DNA of 28,099 nucleotides from Campylobacterales bacterium (GTDB lineage Bacteria > Campylobacterota > Campylobacteria > Campylobacterales > QNZT01), in NCBI GenBank assembly GCA_027056215.1, contig JALULO010000191.1:1-28099 (forward strand), given 5' to 3'. Below, one piece after another: positions 23,686 to 28,099 of the stretch (position 1 is the stretch's first letter; each line of letters begins with the position of its first letter). Below the pieces are notes generated by a model. That model made no database searches, was not told where the DNA came from, and was given only the letters and a program-made list of their open reading frames with translations. Made by a program: the position numbers and the translations under genes.

Positions 23686-23705
23686 GAGTTAGCCTAACTC
23701 CTAAC
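23676..23705 (-). terminator. Intrinsic terminator for the small minus-strand gene, overlapping the dxr stop
   Basis: GTTAGGAGTTAG (23681-23692) and CTAACTCCTAAC (23694-23705) are perfect 12-bp inverted arms around one base. On the minus strand the hairpin is followed by TTTTT (23680-23676), the classical order for a terminator of the 67-residue gene. On the plus strand there is no T-run, so dxr is not obviously terminated here. Confidence 0.75.
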
Positions 23706-23723
23706 CAATGTTGTAGAATCTCT

Positions 23724-23927
23724 CTACTTTTTAAAAGTATTGTACACTCTTTGAAGGTCTTCATAACCGATTTCACTATTTTCTGTGATAAAAGTGATCG
23801 CTTCATAAGGATCTTCGTCTGTTACTTCAAGTGCTTCTTCTAAAAGTGATGCCAATGCATCATCATCAAGATTTTCTAAATCAAGTTCACTTAGCGTCCC
23901 TAGTAGTTCTAATTCTTCAACAGTCAT
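23724..23927 (-). CDS. Small acidic hypothetical protein
   Basis: The 67-residue product is very acidic (TLSELDLENLDDDALASLL, then EEALEVTDED) and mainly helical, with a short basic end (VYNTFKK). It has no signal peptide or TM segment. I do not recognise the family. It is supported as a gene by a Shine-Dalgarno AGAGGA about 6 nt before the ATG, an AT-rich 300-nt upstream gap and a dedicated terminator at 23676-23705. A small acidic cytoplasmic protein could act as an adaptor or inhibitor, but there is no direct evidence. A sigma28-like promoter lies upstream. Confidence 0.72.
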   Translation of the reverse strand: MTVEELELLGTLSELDLENLDDDALASLLEEALEVTDEDPYEAITFITENSEIGYEDLQRVYNTFKK

Positions 23928-23993
23928 GATGTCCTCTTTCTTTATGTTTTTTATGATTTAAATTACCTACATTTGAATATGTGGCTTTTTTCC

Positions 23994-24020
23994 TTATCGA
24001 CTTAAATCAAAATCAGTTTA
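23994..24020 (-). promoter_or_regulatory. Possible sigma28-type promoter upstream of the small acidic gene
   Basis: On the minus strand, TAAACTGA (24020-24013), an 11-nt spacer and GTCGATAA (24001-23994) resemble the enterobacterial FliA consensus TAAAGTTT-N11-GCCGATAA. Twelve of 16 positions match and the spacing is exact. The predicted start is roughly 60 nt before the ATG. The region is AT-rich, so chance is not excluded. Confidence 0.3.
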
Positions 24021-24190
24021 GCCAATAAACCAAAAACTTTTATAAAAAAATATAAGTAAAATAGAATTTGAATTTTACATGTTTTAACTTAATAAATACT
24101 GAAAATTTTAGATAAAGTAAAAAAATTTAATTCATTTCAAATAGTTTGATTTTTTTTAGGAAAATTGTATAAATTTAATAAAAACTTGAC

Positions 24191-24196
24191 TATACT
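24191..24196 (+). promoter_or_regulatory. -10 box of the DUF3015-DUF4105 unit
   Basis: TATACT, preceded by TTGAC, lies so that transcription would begin near 24203. The leader of about 25 nt holds the Shine-Dalgarno AAGGAG (24215-24220), 7 nt before the ATG. Confidence 0.55.
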
Positions 24197-24227
24197 TATG
24201 TTTTTATTTTAAATAAGGAGATATTTT

Positions 24228-24677
24228 ATGAAAAAAATTATCATAACATCATTGGCATTGCTTGCATTATCAACAACTGTATATGCAGGTAGAACTTTAA
24301 ACACAGGGTGTGGTCTTGGAAGCATGATCATTGATAACCAAAATACGGTTGCGAAACAAATTATCGCTGTGACTACAAATGGAACTTCTGGAAATCAAAC
24401 TTTTGGTATTACTTCAGGAACACTTGGTTGTGATAAACCAACATTATTGGTTTCAAATGATAAAGTGGAAAAATTTGTAGCTGACAACATGGATACATTG
24501 GCAACAGATATCGCTTCTGGAAAAGGTGAAACACTTGATACATTAGCATCTATGCTTGATGTAAAAGACAAATCAGCATTTGAAGCGAAACTTAAAACAA
24601 ACTTTTCTGCGATTTATGCAAGCGAAGATGTAAGTTCTGCACAAGTTATTGATTCTATCATCACTATAGCAGGTTAA
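24228..24677 (+). CDS. Secreted DUF3015-family protein
   Basis: The 149-residue protein has a classical signal peptide (residues 1-20, cleaved after VYA). The DUF3015 hallmarks follow: CGLGSMI (28-34) and TNGTSGNQTFGITSGTLGC (50-68), with two cysteines that could form a disulfide. The C-terminal half is helical and hydrophilic. The family is periplasmic and of unknown function. It is followed after 3 nt by a DUF4105 gene, an association I recall from other proteobacteria. A good Shine-Dalgarno (AAGGAG) supports the start. The two products probably act together in the envelope (inference). Confidence 0.87.
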   Translation: MKKIIITSLALLALSTTVYAGRTLNTGCGLGSMIIDNQNTVAKQIIAVTTNGTSGNQTFGITSGTLGCDKPTLLVSNDKVEKFVADNMDTLATDIASGKGETLDTLASMLDVKDKSAFEAKLKTNFSAIYASEDVSSAQVIDSIITIAG

Positions 24678-24680
24678 TCT

Positions 24681-26453
24681 TTGCGACAAAAGAGGATATG
24701 GATATATATCCTCTTTATACTTTTTTTACCTTCCCTACAACTCCATTCACTTGATAACAATCGTTTAAATACACTTGTAAAAAAACGCCAATGGCTTGCA
24801 TTATTGCATTTTCAAAAGGGAAAAAGTCAAATAGATGATCCTTCCTTTTTTCTTTCTCCCAAGGGCATGAAAGACCCAAAAAGTGAACTCTCTACAACTA
24901 TCAGACATATTCAATACAATGATAGAGAGATTTTATGTAAATATCCTGCTAGAGTTTATTGGTTACATAAAGAGGTTCCAAAACTTTTTGATGACTATAA
25001 CACTACTTCATGTGAAAAAATAGAAGCACTTTTAAAAGACAATCCTGCAAATCACATGACTTTGGTTTTTCCAACAGCACATGTGAATTCACCTGCATCG
25101 ATGTTTGGACATACCTTTTTACGTGTCGATAAAGATAAAAATACACCTTTGCTTTCACAAGCTATTAACTATGCGGCACAAACAGGGGAAAACAATGGAC
25201 TTTTATTTGCATACTATGGTCTTACGGGTGGGTATAAGGGCTATTATTCGGTGTTGCCTTATTATAAAAAAATCAAAGAATATGCCCATATGGAACAACG
25301 TGATATGTGGGAATACAGTCTAAATCTAAACCATGAAGAGATACGTATGTTACTGTATCACCTTTATGAACTCAAAGGCAAGTATAATAAGTACTACTTT
25401 TTTACAAAAAATTGTTCTTATAATCTTTTGTGGCTTTTGCAAGTTGCCAGAAGTGATAGCGATTTAACCTCGGAATTTACCTATAAAGCGATTCCCATAG
25501 ATACTATTCGTGCAGTGGAGGATGAAGGTTTTATTGATGGTGTACATTTTCGTCCTTCTCAAAGAAAAGAGATGACAGCTATTATAAAACGAATGAAAGA
25601 TGTGTCAATAGTTAAGGACTTTGTAAAAACTTATGATTTATCTTTAATAGAAAATTTAAATGATCAGCAAAAAACTTATGCCATAGATCTTGCAACACAC
25701 CTCTTAAAATATGAAAGAAGCCAAAATAAGTGGGATAAGAAAACTTATATAAAAACACTTATGAAATTGCTACATGAACGAAGTGAACTACCAAAGATAG
25801 AGGATTATTCGATCAAAGAACCAAAAAATCCACTTGCTGGACATAAGAGTTCAAAAATAACATTGTATGCAAGTGGAGATAAAAATTTTGGTTTTAGTAT
25901 CAAACCAGCATTCCATGATATATATGACTTGGAAGATGGTTTTATAAAAGGTGCATATATCAACTTTTTTGCCTTAGATATACAAAAATATAATAAAAAA
26001 AATGTACAAATAGAAAAATTTGATTTGGTTTCCATAGCCTCTTTTAGTAGGCGTGATGATTTTTTTAAACCATATTCATGGAGTGTTGATGTTGGATTTC
26101 ATAGGGTGCACAAAGATAAACTTTACTTTAAACTAGGAACTGGTATCGGTTTAACATATGGAGGCGATAGTTTTTTAGTGACTATGATGCTAAAACCAGC
26201 ATTGTTTATACGCCAAGATACGAAGTTTTCCATGAAACCACAAATCGGATTTGTGAAAAATTTTAGTAAAGTAAAAATAGGTGCTCAGATATATAAAACA
26301 TATTTTTCTGATGGTGTTGAAGAAAAGGGCTTGGAGGGATTTTTTACATATGGTATCCAAAAAGATATGGCTTTCAATCTAAAGCTCCAAGTGGATAAAA
26401 TAGCCCAAAAAAGAGAGCAGAGTGTGACATGTGCACTTTTTTACTATTTTTAA
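24681..26453 (+). CDS. DUF4105 periplasmic/outer-membrane protein
   Basis: The 590-residue protein has a signal peptide (about residues 6-23). Its DUF4105 domain (Lnb N-terminal periplasmic type) covers about 55-300, with FLSPKGMKDPKSEL (57-70), SPASMFGHTFLRVD (137-150, His144) and TKNCSYNLLWLL (242-253, Cys245). From about 390 to 590 there are many short amphipathic strands, ending in Phe (FYYF), as in outer-membrane beta-barrels. The order of conserved His then Asn-Cys is like permuted papain-fold enzymes, suggesting a hydrolase or acyltransferase active site; this is inference. The start is TTG, 3 nt after the DUF3015 stop, with only a weak Shine-Dalgarno; no in-frame ATG lies before the signal peptide. 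Confidence 0.85.
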   Translation: MRQKRIWIYILFILFLPSLQLHSLDNNRLNTLVKKRQWLALLHFQKGKSQIDDPSFFLSPKGMKDPKSELSTTIRHIQYNDREILCKYPARVYWLHKEVPKLFDDYNTTSCEKIEALLKDNPANHMTLVFPTAHVNSPASMFGHTFLRVDKDKNTPLLSQAINYAAQTGENNGLLFAYYGLTGGYKGYYSVLPYYKKIKEYAHMEQRDMWEYSLNLNHEEIRMLLYHLYELKGKYNKYYFFTKNCSYNLLWLLQVARSDSDLTSEFTYKAIPIDTIRAVEDEGFIDGVHFRPSQRKEMTAIIKRMKDVSIVKDFVKTYDLSLIENLNDQQKTYAIDLATHLLKYERSQNKWDKKTYIKTLMKLLHERSELPKIEDYSIKEPKNPLAGHKSSKITLYASGDKNFGFSIKPAFHDIYDLEDGFIKGAYINFFALDIQKYNKKNVQIEKFDLVSIASFSRRDDFFKPYSWSVDVGFHRVHKDKLYFKLGTGIGLTYGGDSFLVTMMLKPALFIRQDTKFSMKPQIGFVKNFSKVKIGAQIYKTYFSDGVEEKGLEGFFTYGIQKDMAFNLKLQVDKIAQKREQSVTCALFYYF

Positions 26454-26463
26454 GAGGATAGAC

Positions 26464-27450
26464 ATGATATTGAGTATCGAAAGCAGTTGTGATGATAGTT
26501 CCATCGCAATCACAGAGATAGTAAGTCGAAAAGTTCTGTTTCATAAAAAGATTTCTCAAGAACTCGACCATTCCAAATATGGTGGTGTAGTACCAGAACT
26601 TGCGGCACGACTTCATGCTGAAGCACTTCCTGCTATTCTTGCGAAAACACAAGTATATTTACCCAAGCTAAAAGCGATAGCTGTTACCAATGCTCCTGGA
26701 CTTGCGGTTACACTGGTTGAAGGTGTAACTATGGCAAAAGCTTTATCTATATCTCTTGGTCTTCCTTTGATGGGAATTAATCACCTTCATGGGCATATTT
26801 ACTCACTTTTTATAGAGAAGAGGAGTTTTTTTCCTATGACAGTATTGTTGGTTTCGGGAGGACATACACAAGTTATAGAGGCAAAAGGTTTTAAAGATTT
26901 TGAGGTGATTGCTCAGACGATGGATGATAGTTTTGGAGAGAGTTTTGATAAAGTTTCTAAAATGTTAGGACTTGGTTATCCCGGTGGACCAATCGTTGAG
27001 CAGTACGCACAAAATGGGGATGAAAAGAGGTTTAATTTTACAGTCCCCCTTGGAAACTCTCCAAAAATCGCCTTTAGTTATTCGGGTTTAAAAAATCAGG
27101 TTCGCTTGCAGATCGAGGCTTTGGGCGATTTAAATGAACAAGATCGTGCAGATGTATGTGCTTCTTTTCAACGGGTAGCTTCGGCACATTTGATTCAAAA
27201 ACTCAAGAAGATATTTAAAACAGTAATAATCAAAGATTTTGCGATTGTTGGCGGGGCGAGTGCAAACTTGTATCTGCGTGATAAAATAAAAGAACTTTGT
27301 ATACAAAATGGCGCAACGTTACATCTTGCACCACTAGAGTTTTGTTCAGACAATGCCGTGATGATTGGACGCTGTGCAATAGATGCTTATAATCATCAAG
27401 ACTTTATATCTGTAGATGAATTGGTATCAACTCCTAAGACTTCGATATAA
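26464..27450 (+). CDS. tsaD: tRNA N6-threonylcarbamoyladenosine transferase TsaD
   Basis: The 328-residue ASKHA-fold enzyme opens with ILSIESSCDDSS. It has VPELAARLH, the metal-binding HLHGH (107-111), LVSGGHTQV (129-137), AFSYSGLKNQVR, VGGASANLYLR and CSDNAVMIG. It transfers threonylcarbamoyl to A37 of tRNAs reading ANN codons, with TsaB and TsaE. An in-frame ATG at 26431 lies inside the DUF4105 gene; the start at 26464 is chosen because it has AAGAGGA 7 nt upstream and matches the family opening. The 3' end overlaps the convergent DUF4149 gene by 24 nt. Confidence 0.95.
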   Translation: MILSIESSCDDSSIAITEIVSRKVLFHKKISQELDHSKYGGVVPELAARLHAEALPAILAKTQVYLPKLKAIAVTNAPGLAVTLVEGVTMAKALSISLGLPLMGINHLHGHIYSLFIEKRSFFPMTVLLVSGGHTQVIEAKGFKDFEVIAQTMDDSFGESFDKVSKMLGLGYPGGPIVEQYAQNGDEKRFNFTVPLGNSPKIAFSYSGLKNQVRLQIEALGDLNEQDRADVCASFQRVASAHLIQKLKKIFKTVIIKDFAIVGGASANLYLRDKIKELCIQNGATLHLAPLEFCSDNAVMIGRCAIDAYNHQDFISVDELVSTPKTSI

Positions 27451-27909
27451 ATTTCTAGCAAGAAGTATTAAAAGGGCTACTGCAAAAAGTTTAAAGTCTA
27501 ACTCACTTGCAAAATGCGTATTTTCAAAAAGCTTACTGTTTGTAACAGCTTCTCCTTGTGATTGAAACGCTAAAATCTGTGGAATATAATAGTGTACATA
27601 AAGCAATCCAAGTGATATAACCAACAGTGTGCTGATTGTTGTTGTAGTGTCTCTATCAAAATTTTTCCAGCGAAATCCTTCATAGAGCGCAACTGATAAC
27701 AGAGTAAAATCTACAAGATAACTTAATCGTATGAAGTTTTCAGTCATGATCAAACCCTCCTGAAATCTTGTTAGCAGCGACTCTCCTAAATAGATATTGC
27801 TATGAAAAATGACAGGTGCAACAACTGCTCCTGCATATAATCCAGCACCTAATGTGATTCCTAGAAGTATGATGTAAACTATAGAAATGATTTTTGGTAT
27901 TTTTGGCAT
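27427..27909 (-). CDS. DUF4149-like membrane protein
   Basis: The 160-residue protein has about four TM helices (residues 8-35, 57-78, 88-110 and 138-156). The N-terminal GAGLYAGAVVAPVIF fits the DUF4149 (TMEM205-like) family. The function is unknown; the recognition is from memory. The Shine-Dalgarno AAGGA precedes the ATG, and a TATAAT on the minus strand lies at 27940-27945. Its last 24 nt overlap tsaD tail to tail. A palindromic operator-like site overlaps its promoter region. Confidence 0.78.
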   Translation of the reverse strand: MPKIPKIISIVYIILLGITLGAGLYAGAVVAPVIFHSNIYLGESLLTRFQEGLIMTENFIRLSYLVDFTLLSVALYEGFRWKNFDRDTTTTISTLLVISLGLLYVHYYIPQILAFQSQGEAVTNSKLFENTHFASELDFKLFAVALLILLARNLYRSLRS

Positions 27910-27939
27910 AAATATCCTTAATTTGTGAAATATAACAAG

Positions 27940-27945
27940 ATTATA
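27940..27945 (-). promoter_or_regulatory. -10 box of the DUF4149 gene
   Basis: A perfect TATAAT on the minus strand lies 31 nt before the start codon; the predicted transcription start is near 27933. Confidence 0.6.
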
Positions 27946-27949
27946 ACCT

Positions 27950-27974
27950 AATTAAGATAATATTTATCTCAATT
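27950..27974. promoter_or_regulatory. Palindromic operator-like site (Fur-like)
   Basis: AATTAAGATAA and TTATCTCAATT are inverted arms with one mismatch around TAT. The central 15 bp (27955-27969) match 11 of 14 defined positions of the 7-1-7 Fur consensus TGATAATnATTATCA. It lies between two divergent TATAAT boxes, where it would cover the -35 regions of both. Confidence 0.45.
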
Positions 27975-27978
27975 AATA

Positions 27979-27984
27979 TATAAT
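27979..27984 (+). promoter_or_regulatory. -10 box of a candidate small RNA
   Basis: A perfect TATAAT on the plus strand, with a predicted start near 27991 and no following ORF. An alternative extended -10 (TGCTATATA, 28017-28025) would give a much shorter transcript. Confidence 0.45.
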
Positions 27985-27990
27985 ATCTTT

Positions 27991-28066
27991 GTAAGTTTAA
28001 TAAGAATTATTCTTACTGCTATATAGACAGGGGAACGATACGGCTTCTTTGCCGTATCGTATTTTT
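27991..28066 (+). ncRNA. Candidate small RNA ending in a strong terminator
   Basis: Between a TATAAT (27979-27984) and a strong intrinsic terminator (28035-28066) lies about 75 nt without an ORF or ribosome-binding site leading to one. A perfect 7-1-7 palindrome (TAAGAATTATTCTTA, 28001-28015) lies near its 5' end, and a CAGGGGAA stretch precedes the terminator stem. I cannot match it to a known RNA family. The alternative is that the terminator ends a long tsaD transcript running antisense through the DUF4149 gene. Confidence 0.35.
28035..28066 (+). terminator. Strong plus-strand intrinsic terminator
   Basis: ACGATACGGC (28035-28044) and GCCGTATCGT (28051-28060) form a perfect GC-containing 10-bp stem with loop TTCTTT, followed by ATTTTT. 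On the minus strand no T-run follows, so it acts for plus-strand transcripts. Confidence 0.88.
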
Positions 28067-28099
28067 ACTCTCTAAAAACTTTACTTACCTTTTGAATAT

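Larger units (their letters stand above)
23928..24227. other. 300-nt AT-rich intergenic region
   Basis: This divergent gap separates the minus-strand acidic gene from the plus-strand DUF3015 gene. I see the sigma28-like site (23994-24020) and the DUF3015 promoter (24191-24196). There is also a weak TCAAA-TAG-TTTGA hairpin followed by eight T residues (around 24136-24157). No ORF or tRNA is visible. Confidence 0.6.

Noticed and set aside
24136..24157. TCAAA-TAG-TTTGA followed by eight T as a terminator or sRNA end
   Set aside because: The stem has five pairs, almost all A-T, in a very AT-rich gap; chance is likely.
26431..26463. Upstream in-frame ATG giving tsaD 11 extra residues
   Set aside because: It lies inside the DUF4105 gene without a ribosome site; the ATG at 26464 has AAGAGGA and matches the family N-terminus.
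1..28099. CRISPR arrays, insertion sequences, prophage genes, tRNA or rRNA genes, toxin-antitoxin or defence modules
   Set aside because: I looked for spaced direct repeats, transposase or integrase motifs and tRNA-like folds in the gaps and found none; the content is housekeeping and signalling genes.

Overview
The window looks like chromosomal core sequence from a Campylobacterota (epsilonproteobacterial) genome, probably a free-living Sulfurimonas/Sulfurospirillum-type organism. The basis is low GC, short intergenic gaps, an RNase J with an asparagine/lysine/proline-rich N-terminal extension, the ksgA-rnj-kdsD gene order known from Helicobacter, a roughly 440-residue NFACT protein, and promoters dominated by extended -10 boxes (TGnTATAAT) without clear -35 boxes. 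The genus call is inference. I see no transposase, phage gene, CRISPR array, tRNA or rRNA, and every protein-coding gene appears intact.

Layout. (1) 24-2990, plus strand: a compact three-gene unit of a FecR-domain secreted protein, an OmpA-C-like protein and a CHASE2/HD-GYP membrane protein, probably an envelope sensor feeding c-di-GMP turnover. (2) 2993-9352, minus strand: ksgA, rnj, kdsD, rluB, rarA and a Sel1-repeat gene, mostly overlapping or nearly so, with its own promoter near 9384; it combines rRNA maturation, mRNA decay, LPS Kdo synthesis and replication-fork maintenance. (3) 9410-11580, minus strand: pfkA-pgk glycolytic pair with a good extended -10 promoter. (4) 11681-13753, plus strand: a four-helix membrane protein followed by a two-TM potassium channel with two RCK domains. 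(5) 13824-18655, plus strand: ilvD, cardiolipin synthase with an EEP-family hydrolase, then an HDOD protein ending at a clear intrinsic terminator. (6) 18830-23685, plus strand: a trans-sulfuration-family PLP enzyme, an NFACT (RqcH-like) protein, a small acidic unknown, cdsA and dxr. (7) 23681-24227: a small acidic minus-strand gene with its own terminator, and an AT-rich regulatory gap. (8) 24228-27450, plus strand: DUF3015, DUF4105 and tsaD. (9) 27427-27909, minus strand: a DUF4149 membrane protein whose 3' end overlaps tsaD. (10) 27910-28099: no ORF, but a palindromic operator-like site between divergent -10 boxes and a strong plus-strand terminator, together suggesting a roughly 75-nt small RNA.

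Most interesting points: the candidate Fur-type-operator/small-RNA locus at the right edge; the DUF3015-DUF4105 pair, in which DUF4105 carries a His...Asn-Cys motif order like permuted papain-fold enzymes plus a probable outer-membrane barrel; the PLP enzyme with Phe in place of the family's catalytic Tyr; the NFACT protein whose DR motif is changed; two genes whose -10 boxes sit where a leaderless mRNA would be expected; and 5'-terminal hairpins on the pfkA and ksgA leaders. None of these has been tested; all come from reading the sequence alone.
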